From positions 77,935,863 through 77,999,862 of the forward strand of contig CM035808.1 of NCBI GenBank assembly GCA_020466095.1: DNA of 64,000 nt, in the 5' to 3' direction. This DNA is from Chlorops oryzae (Eukaryota > Arthropoda > Insecta > Diptera > Chloropidae). The notes under the pieces were generated by a model. It was not told where the DNA came from and did not search any database. It was given only the letters and a program-made list of their open reading frames with translations. This document shows positions 52,552 through 64,000 of the stretch, piece by piece. The number at the start of each line of letters is the position of its first letter. Positions within the stretch are counted from its first letter, which is position 1. The position numbers were made by a program, and so were the translations under genes.

Positions 52552-52599
52552 TGATCTGGTAACAACTGCTATTTGTCGGTCTGAATTTGTAAGTTTGCT

Positions 52600-53480
52600 T
52601 AACGCATCTGCGTTAAGGTTGTTCTTCTCAGGCTTACAAACAATTTCGAAATCATATTCTAAAAGTTTTAATCTAAAACGGCCTTATGTCGTGTCTTGAT
52701 CTTTAAAAGTTGGTTTTACTTTCAGAGGCTAATGGTCGGTTTAAATTTTAAAATTTTTGCCTCCAAGGAAGGCTCTAAATTTTTTAACTGCCCAAACTAT
52801 TGCCAAAAACTCTTTTTCTATCGTGGAATATCGTCTTTCGGTTGCACTTAGTATCCTACTTGCAAAGTAGTGTGTCAATGTCATCAAGTTATACAAAGCA
52901 ATCGATTTCTTAAAGACCTGTTAGAATACTATTCATGACTCTCTGAAACGTTTGTGGTGCTCCTGTTAGAACTTAAAATGTCCTAGGCCCGTGCTGAAGG
53001 CTGTTTTCTATCTATCCTGTTCATCAACCAGCACTGATGATAGCCGATAGCTAAGTCCAAGGCATAAAAAAAAAACGACTGCATCCCAAAAGATCTAGAA
53101 TCTCATTTAATCTTGGAATGGAAAAAACTTGTTTTAGTGTAACTTCGTTTAATTTTCTAAATTCAAACACTAGTCTCCATTTTTTCACCAACTTTTCCTA
53201 GCCTTTTGGGAACCAATATTATTGGTGAATTTCAAGGCGATGTACTGGGTGTTATTATGTTGTCTGCCAACAATTTATTATTTTGAGAATTTATTTCGGA
53301 CTTATGATTTTCTGGTTATCTATACTCTCTACTTGATATTAGAGGATGTTCTGATTCTGTAGGGATTTCATGTACTAGTACTGTCGTATAGGAAAGGGAG
53401 TTCCTTTGTTAAATATATATTGAAATATAATCCCTAAATGTCTCTTTAATTGAATGTACTTCCTCTTTGTTAAGATTGTT
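52600..53480 (-). pseudogene. RT/RNase H remnant of the old errantivirus
   Basis: The minus strand at 52700-52870 reads RILSATERRYSTIEKEFLAIVWAV, shortened here to the RNase H core YSTIEKEFLAIVW. The RT portion (52900-53480) is too decayed for an open frame but lies in the right place. Confidence 0.6.
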
Positions 53481-53483
53481 ATC

Positions 53484-54245
53484 TCAATTCACTGAGTTCA
53501 TTAAAAGGTCAAAACGCTCATCTTCACTATTTCCTTTCTGCAACTGATTTATGTTCGCAGTTTTTAAATGCTCAAATTCTGTGCCACAATCGTGTTCCAA
53601 TTCAAAAAGTTCTATAAAAATGTCCGTGTTATTTGCATTTAACACGGGCACATAGCCCTTCCCATTTAGAATTTTAGTAATTGTGCCTCCCACAAAAACA
53701 TTTGGCATACTTTCTCTCTTATGAACAACAGTTTCTCCTGAAAATTCTTTCATGCAAATTGCTACTACTCTTGCTTCCCTAGCATGGATCTTGACTATTT
53801 GTGTGGTGCAAAGCCGATTGCTATTAGTGGAACTACCAAGTGGTAGTGAAGCGATTTGTCTGCCATTTTGGAAAAATGATATATTCTTATTAATGTTGTA
53901 TATAAAGGACCTATTCGAGAGCTCATCTCTGCCTATTAGCCCATCTCCCGGAATTTTTCTTCCATTGGGTATAACATGAAACATAAATTTGTGCTCATTA
54001 ATATCGAAAAGTACCAGTTCTACTGTTCTTTTTCTCTTAACATTGCCTCCGAAGGCTCCCACTCAACTTCTCGTTTCAAATTCATTTACTTCTTTCGCAT
54101 ATTTTAGCGCCTCCCATTTAATCAAACTTGTGTCAGCGCCAGCGACCATTAACAGGTTAAGCTCCTTGTTTACAGCTTGTTCACTAGGAAATAATACAAA
54201 CGCGTTGTCTGACACTGCACTGAAACATTGTGTTAAGTGGAACAT
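53484..54245 (-). pseudogene. Aspartic protease and linker of the old errantivirus
   Basis: A frame ending near 54063 has NLLMVAGADTSLIKW, a protease active-site-like region, though ADTS replaces the usual DTG-type motif. The next frame (54062-53484) continues with LVLFDINEHKFMFHVIP and GDGLIGRDELSNRS, the flap/C-terminal part of retroviral-type proteases, then a linker towards RT. A stop separates the two parts. Gag upstream is not recognisable. Confidence 0.6.
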
Positions 54246-54479
54246 TGTGCGAAGATATGTAATACAAACGACAAAAATAGAACCAAAATTTGGCCTTTAT
54301 CAACGTTATTAATTTTTGCAATTTTTTAGTTGCAAAATTTCTCTGCTTAAAATCGGTATGTCCTTTTCTTAAATATGAAATTCTTCAGTGTCGTCAAAAT
54401 GTACCTTCAGCTTTTATCTTGTGAATATTTTTCAATAAAAATTCCTTATTACTATGCATCCTTGCTTTTTCTACACATC

Positions 54480-54725
54480 TGTTAATTTTCTCTAACTCTA
54501 AATGTCCACCATTAAGTTGTATTACAAATAAAATTCGACTTGCCTATGATAATCGGGAGTACTGCTCAGCAGTATTCTTGGACGCGCAACAAGCGTTTAA
54601 GAAAGTCCGGCATGAAGGATTGCTATACAAAATCCGAAGTTTATTTCCTTTAAATTTCCACGCGATCTTTGAGTCAAACTTAAAATATAGAACGTTCCAA
54701 CTGAAACATAATACGCTTATAACAA
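54480..54725 (+). pseudogene. Jockey-clade RT fragment
   Basis: About 80 residues read IRLAYDNREYCSAVFLDAQQ followed by AFKKVRHEGLLYKI, the RT box A region of Jockey-type elements. The second Asp position is changed (AFKKV for AFDKV). Truncated on both sides. Confidence 0.7.
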
Positions 54726-55474
54726 CAAAATTTCTCAAGAAGTTATTGTAATGCCTTTTCGTTATCTCTTGTAGACTTGCCCATCGCAAGATGCAACGAT
54801 GACGTTCGCAACATGTTGCACCGAAAGAGAAAGTCATGGCGCGCAGCAATGTCTTGATCGAGGCTCAGTTGTCTTACAGCTATCGCGTGGGATAATCGTT
54901 TTTCCCAAATTTATTACAAAACTTTATTTTGTACAAGCTAAAGTTCACCTTGAACTTCTCTCAACTCTCAAATTTTAACCTCTCCCCCCACGGCCCAAAA
55001 GGACGCAATCGCCGGCAAACTCTTGCGGACATCTAAAACAACGTGAGATCACTTATAACTAAAACTTATAAATATTTTGCAAATATAACCGCTTGCCTTT
55101 TTCTTTATGTCTCGGCTTATTCCAGATATCTCTCACTCTCTAAAATGAGCTAGTAGTTGGTCCTTCGAGCCGGATAAGCCAATCCGGATTTTGGATTTTC
55201 CGCATCCACAATTTGAGCATCCCTAATAAACAGCCCTTCTCGCTATAGGTGCGAAGCCGCCGAAAGATCACCGCTGAGAAGAGAGGACTTGTATTCAACA
55301 AGCACACCACACACATCAGATTTATCACACACAGCACATCTATCACCATCATCACAATCTCATCGAACTCCAGTTGCGTGTCTTTCGATTTTTTTTGGTG
55401 TTCTTTTTGGTAATTTCCCCTTTAATGAATTTTAAAATCCAAAATTTTCATGGCCCACATTCCTCGATTTATTA
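54726..55474. other. Unassigned stretch with the first copy of a direct repeat
   Basis: No gene. About 55325-55430 is repeated directly at about 57186-57290 (core TCGATTTTTTTTGGTGTTCT). These could be LTR or leader parts of a deleted BEL/Pao element around the gag fragment. Confidence 0.45.
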
Positions 55475-56032
55475 ATGGCAACCAACATGTCGCATACTTG
55501 TTTATTCGCTGTTGAAAAATTATACCACTTAATTCAAAAAACGCGCGGCGAAGCGAGTGATATTCTGAAGAAGTGTTCTTTAAATAATGAAGGATTTCTC
55601 GTTGCATGGAAAAATAAAGTCGACCGATATGATAATAGGCGCATTCTTGTCAATAGTCGGCTTAAGATTTTGTTCAACCTCAAAGCAGCGACAATTGAAT
55701 CGAGCGCTGCGATTAAAGGCTTACAACGAGAGATTGATAATTGTTTTTATACTTTAGAAATGGGTCATTCTTTTACAAATCGAACACTTAAAAAACATGA
55801 CATTTTTAAATCGCCTGAAATTTTTTTTACAGCTTCTATGCATCAAATAACTCCATACGTATTTCAGGATTTTTTCCAAAAATTTTTGTTTTCAAAAATA
55901 TCCACACATGAATGTTCGATGATCTCGTTGATTTTCGAAAATCCTCTCTCACTTGTAGTGCATTATCTCGACTTGTATCGTCGAATACATCAACAAAATG
56001 TATATTTTTATATTTTATGTGCTCTTTTATAA
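55475..56032 (+). pseudogene. BEL/Pao gag fragment
   Basis: A 185-residue frame contains FLVAWKNKVDRYDNRRILVN and LKILFNLKAATIESSAAIK, the capsid-like Gag signature of BEL/Pao elements (W..L..RYDN.R.LV...L..L). The following part departs from Gag after about residue 90, where an inverted-repeat segment (55897-55975) begins to overlap. No CCHC knuckles or protease follow. Truncated. Confidence 0.65.
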
Positions 56033-56662
56033 TTTAATAAATTTACGCCAAATTTGTTGAGAGAGAATATAAAAATAAATACAACACAAACATAGGAGTT
56101 TTGATTTAAATTGCATTAAAACGAGTTATAAATTAAAAACTTTGTCAACAAATTGGGGGTTAAAATTCCTATGAAATTGTTCTGAACTCTTTTTTTTAAC
56201 TTCACTTAAAAACAGTTTGAACGAATAAATGACAAACGTACGCTCTACGCTCACTAACTTCATACAGCAGCGTGCTCGATTGCAATTGTTTAACACGTTG
56301 CGACATTGACTTAACTCGACTTGCGCTCGTAAATATTTAATATCTGCCAATCTAAGAAAGACTCCATCTTGGGAAAAATATATTTTCCGCTTAAAAGAAT
56401 GGAGAATAAGCTGATATTGTTTTAAATGAATTTTACCTGGGGCTAAGGCATGTTTTAACGGTTTAAAAAATATAATTGTTATTTATATAATTTGTTTAAG
56501 AAAAAAAATTTTTTTTAATTATATTTTAAAAGCTATTGTAACAAAGTACAAAATAAAAAAACCCGACATTGATCCGATTAATTCAAGTCGAGATAATGCA
56601 CTTCAAGTGAGAGAGGATTTTCGAAAATCAACGAAATCATCGAACATTCATGTGTGGATATT
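55897..56662. repeat. Inverted repeat with 79-bp arms
   Basis: 55897-55975 and 56584-56662 are near-perfect reverse complements (core TGATTTTCGAAAATCCTCTC), enclosing about 608 bp without a gene. Confidence 0.85.
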
Positions 56663-58689
56663 TTCGAAAAAAATTTTTTTTAGAGCGAAATCTTGAATGA
56701 CATGTTAATTAAATCTGTTCAATTGTATAGTATGCAATTTTTCATCCAATTTGAAGACATCGGTATTTTATTAAATCCGTACGGTTTGCAAAAGAATGAC
56801 CCAAATGTACAAAATAGATGTTTAAAGTTGGGATGCTATTCTCACCTATTGTGTTCGTTCAAGCATCTACGTCTTAGTCTCAAGCTCCATCTACTTCTAA
56901 AGGGAACCGATTGGAAGCGCCCAAGACTAATCGGGTAAATACATAGCAAGCAAAAAAAAATAAATCAGGTTGTTGTTTGTGTTCATCTCGGTAGCATGCA
57001 ACACAAAATTTTTCTAAATTGCTTGCACTTGCCGTTCAGGAGCATTCCAATAAAGTGAAACAGCATAATATGTGCATTAGTGCTCACAATTGTTCTAAAT
57101 GCAATTAAAGGCACCACACTCTACTGTATCGTGGCAATGCGACTTATTCAATTATTCTTACAGCTCCCATCAAAATGCAACCACACCACACACAGCACAT
57201 TAAGCACCATCATCACAATCTCTTTGAGCTCCAGGTGCTTGCCGTTCGATTTTTTTTGGTGTTCTTTTTGGTAGTTTTTCCTTTAATAAAATTTCAAATG
57301 GAACATTTTCAAAAAGAAAAAAAAGTGCCGTTTTAACTCCTGTTTGTAACGATTCTTCTTCATATGTTTTAAGATGACACACAAAACAATTATTTAAGGA
57401 TAATTCGAAGGTTCACCGCAAGCTACAGTACCCTTCATAAAAGTTTTCCATTGCTTAGCTCGTCGCAAGAAGGCGTGGTTGCCGGAGGAGAATTTAAGAA
57501 AAGTTACTCCAAGAGATAAGTTATGCAGAGAATTTCCGAAAGCTCTACTTTCTCCATTAAAAAAAAAATTTTGTTTTATTGAAGTATTTGCGTTAACAGC
57601 GGACGTATGTTATTTGGAATGGTACTAGACATAAGTGTTGCAGAATGTAAATTTAGAAAACCTGATGGAAAATAAATTTCGCTTGTTTGAATTTGAATGC
57701 AATCCAGAGGAATCTACGCGGTAGTAAGTGCGGTGGATTCAGATGACGCTCGACTCCTCGCTCATTACCCTCCCTACCGTACCAAGCAGTTCAATTTATT
57801 CCTTAAACTATTCATCGCTAGATAGACCCTTACTTACATTTTACCCGAAATAGAGAGCTTAAAGCCATTGAATAAACTGTTGTGTTTATTGTCTTCCTTT
57901 CCGTCCTTGCTTCTAGCACAAAAACCAGAACGCAATCGATGTAGTGAATTCAGATTTTTTCAATCAAGCACATGAACCTGATTAATTCGACCAAGTAACA
58001 CTCAAGAGAATTAATATTGACTTGACTTTTATTTCCAAAATTTCTTTCTTATATACTAGTTAACAGTTGATTTAACAAAACAAAAATTCAATAATTCGAT
58101 TTGATGATTGTCATCATTTTTATGCAAGTTATGATAAATGTTGGTTCAGCAACTCAATCGGTGCGAAAGCGAACTCAATAAAACAAGAAAACAATTTAAG
58201 TGAAGCTACATACATATCCAAAATCAAAAAACGCCAATTTGGCTGCCGTGACGGGGCAAATGAAGTTACATACATAAATATGTATGCAGAAGCAAAATCA
58301 AAAGAAGCCAAGTGACTGCATACATATGTATGTAGCTTTTTATGCTTAATTATGTGAATGGACTGAACATGCTCCCGGCCGTTGACGTATGGTCAACATA
58401 CGAAATGTGTGGAACCTTCTTAATAATTTTGCTGACTTTTCATTTTTGGGGCAAGAATACTTCAAGCGATTGTGCAATTTATTTGAATTTGTTTGTAATT
58501 GATGGACAGTTGACAATAAAAAGAACGTAAAAATTGCAGAGTTCAGAGGAGAATGCAATTTTAATTTCAATTGAGAAGCAAGTTTAAATAATTATAAAAA
58601 TGATGACCTTTGTGGAAGGACTGATTGAGTTTGTTAAATTATACAACTGCGAAATAATCTTCTTCCTTTTTTTATTTCAGATACTTCGT
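56663..58689. other. Non-coding stretch, probably including the 3' end of the BEL/Pao element
   Basis: Contains the second copy of the direct repeat (about 57186-57290). On the minus strand just beyond the env stop there is AAAAAAAGGAAGAAGAT (about 58665-58682), a polypurine-like tract that would precede the 3' LTR. I could not define the LTR borders because the partner lies outside the window. Confidence 0.4.
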
Positions 58690-60394
58690 TTTATATTGTA
58701 GATAATTCAAATGTAGATCTTCTTCTGGCAGGCTTTGGAGGACGGATTGCAAGAGCTCTCTGCTTACGTCTTGAAATCCATCATTTTATTAGTAGAATCG
58801 CTGCTACACAGGAGACGAGTATAAGAGATCCGTAAGCAATGATTGCGCTGTATGTGACAGTTGTTGTTATGTTTGGTGGCAAATCGAATAGTTGATGTGC
58901 CTTTAATTTCTTTTGAATTCATGCTAGTTTTTCTATTTGTGTTGCATATGAGTGAAACGGTGAAAGCTTTGTGAATCGTTCGTTAAAGTTTGTTTGTAGA
59001 ACTCCAATTGAGGTGTAAGCTTTATGAAGTGTGGAAGACTTAACATGGCGTCCATGAATGGTGATATCATCTCCCGAAAGAGTGCATTTTGCTTGCAGTT
59101 CCAATATGCTTGTTCCGTTAAGTGTTATTATCAGACTTTGATCGCCGCATGCTGAGGTTAATTGTAGCGAAATGCAAAAATGCATTTATTTTTTATATAA
59201 AGTTGATACAACATGGTCTGTTCAGTTGTTGATTGCAGCACACATGATGGATGTGAGTCAGAATTGAATAGGCTTAGCTCAAATTTATATGCATTTGTTC
59301 CTTTGTGAAGTGTTGTTTGTATATTAGGGCACAAAAAGATGTTATTGACTTGTGGGAATAACTCCAATTTTTCGTTGCTCATGCCAAAACAGTCGTCACG
59401 ATTATTGCTGATGGCAAGATATGAAGTTGTCAAAGATATTGATGCCAATGTTATATTTATGATTGCTGGAACTGACATTAAATAATACAAATGAAACATT
59501 CTTTGATCAATTAGTGGTACGTTGATGTTGAACACTACATGATTTTCTGCTACGATTCCGTTAACTTCAAGTAACTTGTAAAATTGCAGTATTTTTTCCG
59601 GTGTTTCTGGTAGTTGTAGATGTGCTAAGCGATGTGCCTTAATTCTGCCTATTTCATCAGCAAACTGTTGTGGTGTGAGCAAGAGCGGACTTATTTTTCC
59701 ATGATGGCTGTCTATTAGAATATCTAGTATTGATCATCGTGATCGTTGAAGAGATATTGATAGCACCAGGAGTTGAATGAAAAGACTTGTTATTTTTTGC
59801 GTAGTTTGAAGCATCGATGTTGCCCCATACCCAAGTTCTGAACCAAGTAAATTTAATCTTTCTACGATTTCGTGGAATTTCGTTTTGTAGTTTGCCTGGT
59901 CTTTTTTGATTATATATAATATATTGTTGAGTCGATAAAAGACGTTTGATTTTTCAGCAGCTCGATTAAGTGAGCCTCATTACTTTGAACATGAGAAATT
60001 GTTTTTGACATATGTTCTTCGTAGTTAGAGTTCAACACTCCAAATAGTGAATTTGCAATTTTTCTTATTATGTCCATAGGCCCCTTTTCTTCCTTTTTGA
60101 TAGTACTTCGAATCCTGAGTCAAGTTCTTGTTCAACCTTTTGGAGGTAATTGGTAGTAATTGCACATTGTAATTTATTGCCGGTGGAGTTGCATACCTAT
60201 TGTAGTCCTGTTATTTCTGAATTAAGAAGTGTTAAGTCTTTCTTAAAAGGATCTACATAAAAAAATATAATGAATTTCCAATTGGTCACGATGATTTTAA
60301 TTTGGCCGATTTCTTCAAAATGAATTCCTGGTATGTTTGGTTGTCTATTAACTTTCACAGCACTGCCCATGACCAATGGTAGTAATAATAACAT
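58690..60394 (-). pseudogene. Env-like gene of the BEL/Pao element
   Basis: The start near 60394 has a signal-peptide-like MLLLLPLVMGSA. At about 60070 a lysine/glycine-rich segment precedes ANSLFGVLNSNYEEHM, typical of errantivirus-type fusion proteins. The 59682-59158 frame has FHLYYLMSVPAIINI, YLAISNNRDDC and several Cys. The C-terminal part has TITLNGTSI-like and SSTLHKAYTS segments, then a hydrophobic membrane anchor (YGSLILVSCVAAILL) near 58800. Several frameshifts and stops. Env acquisition is known in some BEL/Pao lineages. Confidence 0.65.
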
Positions 60395-60397
60395 TAC

Positions 60398-61515
60398 TCA
60401 TGACATAAGTGTGAGACTGGGCTTTATCCGTCTTCGCTTACATAGAATGTCTTCTTCTTCTAATGAGTTTGGTTCTTGTTCGATGGTTTCAACTTCTTGA
60501 GCCGCCTTGTTAAAGTTGTCAGGTAGAATCAGAGGGGCTAATCGGTGAATTGCGCGTTTATAAATTCCCTTTTCTGTTTTGACGTCGACCACTCTCACTA
60601 CATGTTCATTACCTCGATAAACTTGAACAATTCTTCCCAGAGGCCATTGTAGTACTGGAAGATTGTCTTCCTTCATGCTTACCAGTGTTCCTTCCTGGAC
60701 GTCTGTTTTTGGTCCTTTTCATTTATATTTGTGTTAAATGTCAGCTAAGTATTCCTTCGACCAGCGGTCCCAGAATTCTTTTCTAAGTTCTGTTACTCTT
60801 TTCTATTGTCTTTGTAGTATGCTTGATGATTAGAGGATGCCTTGGTCAATCGTGGAAGTAAATGGTTCGCCATTTAAAAAATGACTTCTGCAGTTGCTGT
60901 TCGGAGGTGTTCATCAGTTAGTGATGCTATTTCCAAGGTTCGTAACAAAAGATGCTTTACTGACTTCACTACTGCTTCCCAAAGCTTTCCGAAGTGTGGC
61001 GATCTGGGTGGCATGAAGCGGAATTCAATTCCTTTAGCACTGCATGATTTTATGATGCTATCCTGAGCCGAAGGTGAAAGAACAGCACCTTCGATTAAAT
61101 TGCGAGTTCCCACGAAGTTCGTTGCGTTGTCACTATATAATGTTTTACAGTGTCCTCTTAGTGCGGATCATCGTTTCAGAGCTCCGATGAATGCTTCTGT
61201 TGATAGGTTTGAAACGAGTTCTAAGTGCACTGCCTTAGTAACAAAACAGCAAAATATGGCTATATAAGCCTTTTGGGGGTGTTTTCCCCTAACGTTGAAA
61301 TGTATCAAGGGTCGAGCTGGTTCCACTCGTGCAGCTGGTAATTGGCCCATAATTTGATTGAATAACATCGGTTTTGCTCGTCTTGAACGAATAAAGTGAT
61401 TCACAATGGATCTTGTCCATTGCTTTCCTCGAATGGGCCAGAACTTTTGTCGAAGGATTGCCATGAGTGTTTGTGCTGTGAAGTGAAAGTTTTCTTGATG
61501 AACGGCCTCTATCAA
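60398..61515 (-). pseudogene. Integrase and DUF5641-like region of the BEL/Pao element
   Basis: 61515-61168 holds the zinc-binding/linker part with FTAQTLMAILRQKFWPIRG and the core start with LIHFNVRGKH (the first catalytic Asp position appears as Asn), then KAVHLELVSNLSTEAF. 61113-60874 has the core end with PHFGKLWEAVVKSVK (catalytic Glu) after FRFMPPRSP. 60676-60398 has WPLGRIVQVYRGNEHVVRVV, the DUF5641 block. Stops and frame changes lie between the pieces. Confidence 0.78.
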
Positions 61516-61644
61516 TTATTTCATTATAGAGTCGTTAAATGGCAGCAACATTTGGTGTTTTGCCTCATAACCTTGAGATTAATGTTCAAGTCTACCGCCA
61601 ACTCTCAATACTCCTTCCTTATCAAGGAATTGAGACAGAGGGCT

Positions 61645-63078
61645 TTAGATGTTGGAATTTGGTAGATGCTCTCGTTTGCGAAGCATTTTTATTGCATCCT
61701 TAAATTCGCTGAACTGGACTTCTTTGATTATGTATTTTAACACTGATTCGCGCTCTGAGGGTGAAAGCTGTATGTTTTGTGGCCGAGAAGTTCTTGATTG
61801 TCTGCAATTTTGAGTGAATCGAATGACGTAGCCTATTACTCGCTGAAGGTATCTGAACTTGTTTTTTGCATCGATTTTGTGAATTAATGGAACACATAGA
61901 ACTAATGTTGATGATGAGGATGATGATGCTAAAAATGTTGTCTTCCGTTCTAACAATGTTGTTTCAAGTGTGTTACTCTGCAGTGGAGATGTCCATATAT
62001 TCTCATGATGGTACAGGAACATTGGTCCGAAGAACCAGATGTGCGTGGTTGCTTATTCATGTGGATTTATTCCACGTGAAAGAATGTCGGCTGGATTCTG
62101 CTTTGATTGTACATACCGCAACTGCTCAGAAATGGTTAGATCTGGCCAGAAGTATGTCGCAACATCGTTTAGTTTTAGATCCGCCTTCACTCGCGCCACC
62201 AGTTCGGCAGCCAACGCCGCTGCACAGAGTTCTAGACGTGGTATTGTGAGTGTTTTTAATGCAGGTACCCTATTTTTTGAGCAGAGAAGTCTTGCTGTTA
62301 TGGTTTTATCTTTATTTTTTGATCTTATATAAATGCATGTGCCATATGCTTTCTGGGATGCATCACAAAACGCGTATAATTGTGTGGATATTTTGTCGCT
62401 GTTATTGAATATGTGACGTGGAATTTTAACATTGTTGAGTGATTGTAAGCTTGTACGAAAGTTACGCTACCTTGTATGGAGTTCTGGTAGGATGGAGACG
62501 TCCCAGTCAAGGCTTTGGTCCCATAAGTGTTGGATGAATACTTTGGAGGTTACTACGGCTGGGGAAACTAATCCTAATAGGTCGAATATTTTAGCTTTTT
62601 CTGACGTAACTCGCCTTTTTGTGAATTTTGTTTCTTCAGTAGTTGAGGCCTTGATGCAAAACTCATCTGTAGTCGGAAGCCATCGCAGTCCGAGTGTTTT
62701 GATTGATTCGTTGGTGTTGCTATCAAAATCAAGATTGATCTCTTGATCTTCTGCTGCAATACCTTGCATCAGCCTGGGAGAATTGGCACTCCATATTTTG
62801 GGGTTCATTCCTGCCTCCTTCAGTATGGTAGTCAGCTGATTTTTTATTTCAATAGCTCTGGCTAGTGAATTTGCGCCCGCTAGCCCGTCGTCCACATCAA
62901 AATTGTCTCTGAGAGCTGCAGCACCTGCCGGGTATTTATTGATGTTTTTTTCTGCTATTTTGTGAAGGCATCTTGTGGGAAGGAATGGGGCAGACCTTGT
63001 TCCGTACGTCACTGTGTTTAACTGGAAGTATTTGACAGGTTGATTGTGATCGTCTCTCCACATTATCAGTTGAAGCAT
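61645..63078 (-). pseudogene. RT C-terminal part and RNase H region of the BEL/Pao element
   Basis: 63078-62467 reads YFQLNTVTYGTRSAPFLPTR, then the catalytic box as DNFDVDDGLAGA (Phe-Asp-Val-Asp-Asp-like, differing from the usual YVDD), AKIFDLLGLVSP and a final WDQSLDW. The RNase H segment down to 61645 is recognised only by position and fragments such as YVIRFTQNC. Broken by frame changes near 62470 and 62030. Confidence 0.75.
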
Positions 63079-63113
63079 TCAGTCGTGAGGATGTATTAGG
63101 ATCTGTCTATACA

Positions 63114-64000
63114 TCTTTTCAATGTCTGTTTCAAAGACGAATCTCGGAATTCGAAAGCGCAGAAGTTTTGAGAACAATTCGCTTTGAACTGTGCGACCTG
63201 TGTACATAAGCTCATTTATCGAAATTCTTGTTGTTGTTTTCGCTGATGCATCAAAAAAAAACGCGTAGCTTTGTGCTCGTACTCTCTGGGCGTATCACAC
63301 AATGATGTGGTATGAAGTAATGTGGATTCGAGACATTATCTGGTGCGATTTCAGTCATTTGACCAAGCGTTTCATATTCTTTCATGAAGTCTTTATATTT
63401 CTGTCGAAGGATATCTTTTTCTCACGCCTTTTTTCCAGACCGATAAGTCTATTGTACGCTTACCTCTTGGATTCTCCGATATATCACCTGATAGTGGTAT
63501 TTTGACCATGAAGCGGCCGGATTGGGTTTTCCTTGTGTTGAGTAGAAAATGCTCCTTACAAAATTTTTCTGCTATCGACATTGGTTTAGTAGATTCGGCG
63601 ACTTCTTCCAGTTTCAAAATTTCAAAATTGCCTCCTCTAAGTCGCTGTCAGAACAAATTGCAAACACTGCTGTAGGCTCCTCAGAATGCTGAATTTTTCC
63701 TGCAACAATCCAGCCAAAAACGCTATTCTGCATGATGGGAAGATTTTCTCCAATTTCAGATTTTCCTTTACATAATAACAGATGGCAGAATTCTGCTCCT
63801 AACATAAAAGTAAATCCACTTTGTTGAATTTACTGAAATCAGGGTCTGCCAACTCAATTTTACGCGGTAGGTTCCATTTTGAAGTGTCGATGACTTGACT
63901 TGGCTGTTTTGAAATTATTTGTGGCAAAACATGAGCATCGACTGACGTTGAAAACTTGTTCACACGAGAGTGAATTTTTAAACTGACTCGATGATGTGCT
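63114..64000 (-). pseudogene. Protease and RT N-terminus of the BEL/Pao element
   Basis: Near the right edge the minus strand encodes a protease region with HVLPQIISKQPS, LADPDFSKFNKVDLLL and, after a frame break, GAEFCHLLLCKGKSEIGENL plus FGWIVAG. 63617-63393 has the RT start with KEHFLLNTRKTQSGRFMVKI. The RT middle (about 63390-63080) is decayed. The element continues beyond 64000. Confidence 0.75.

Larger units (their letters stand above)
58690..64000 (-). mobile_element. BEL/Pao retrotransposon with env-like gene, 5' part beyond the window
   Basis: The minus-strand order from the right edge is protease, RT, RNase H region, integrase, a DUF5641-like segment and env. This is the layout of BEL/Pao elements that carry env (roo-like). 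Each domain is recognisable but frames change many times, so the copy is dead. LTRs not resolved. Confidence 0.8.

Noticed and set aside
58028..58055. TATA plus AATAAA signals as the BEL/Pao 3' LTR promoter
   Set aside because: The two signals are only about 20 nt apart in the order TATA then AATAAA, too short for a normal R region, and no partner LTR is in the window.

Overview
This window is a pile of nested transposable elements and endogenous virus-like elements from an insect genome, most likely a higher fly (Diptera). The clues are the very AT-rich background and the element mix: LOA/Jockey non-LTR, errantivirus/Gypsy with env, BEL/Pao with env, Helitron, hAT, Harbinger-type MITE and Polinton. 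I see no ordinary single-copy host gene, no rRNA or tRNA, and no CRISPR array. Assignments come from reading motifs; no database search was run.

The centrepiece is a Polinton/Maverick (endogenous adintovirus-like element) at 6065-22907. It has 661-bp terminal inverted repeats starting AGTAGGTG and a perfect 6-bp target duplication, AGTAAG. It carries the expected virus-like set: protein-primed DNA polymerase B, retroviral-type integrase with a chromodomain, FtsK/HerA-type packaging ATPase, adenain-like protease, double-jelly-roll major capsid protein and minor capsid (penton-like) protein. Less expected cargo includes a BIR-domain (IAP-like) protein with a 39-bp coding repeat, a virion protein with a parvovirus-like PLA2 motif, a secreted/mucin-like protein, a fibre-like protein and several orphan genes. 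Perfect TATAAAA boxes sit upstream of several genes and inside both TIRs. The polymerase gene has a canonical 100-nt spliceosomal intron. Several genes carry single lesions (major capsid, penton, polymerase, left-end gene), while integrase, ATPase, protease and BIR genes are open.

The Polinton sits inside a hAT-type non-autonomous element (5774-23954, 8-bp duplication CTTTGAAG). That element interrupts the right arm of a large palindromic (foldback) repeat (4901-24187).

Left of this (1-about 4150, minus strand) is a LOA-like non-LTR retrotransposon with an intact ORF1 and an ORF2 that runs off the left edge. Right of it is a tandemly duplicated Helitron with a PIF1-type helicase remnant and simple-sequence arrays (24619-28053), then AT-rich repeat-derived DNA with a hAT foldback (30823-32827) and small MITEs.

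From about 33.9 to 54.25 kb lies an old minus-strand errantivirus-like Gypsy element (protease, RT, RNase H, integrase, env). It is cut twice: its env region by an LTR element (34972-41935, CTTT duplication), and its integrase region by a plus-strand Gypsy element (43892-51726) with nearly identical LTRs. The latter is itself interrupted by a 5'-truncated Jockey-type element (about 47427-50260). The right end holds a Jockey RT scrap, a BEL/Pao gag fragment (55475-56032) and a degraded minus-strand BEL/Pao element with an env-like gene (about 58.7-64 kb, running off the right edge).
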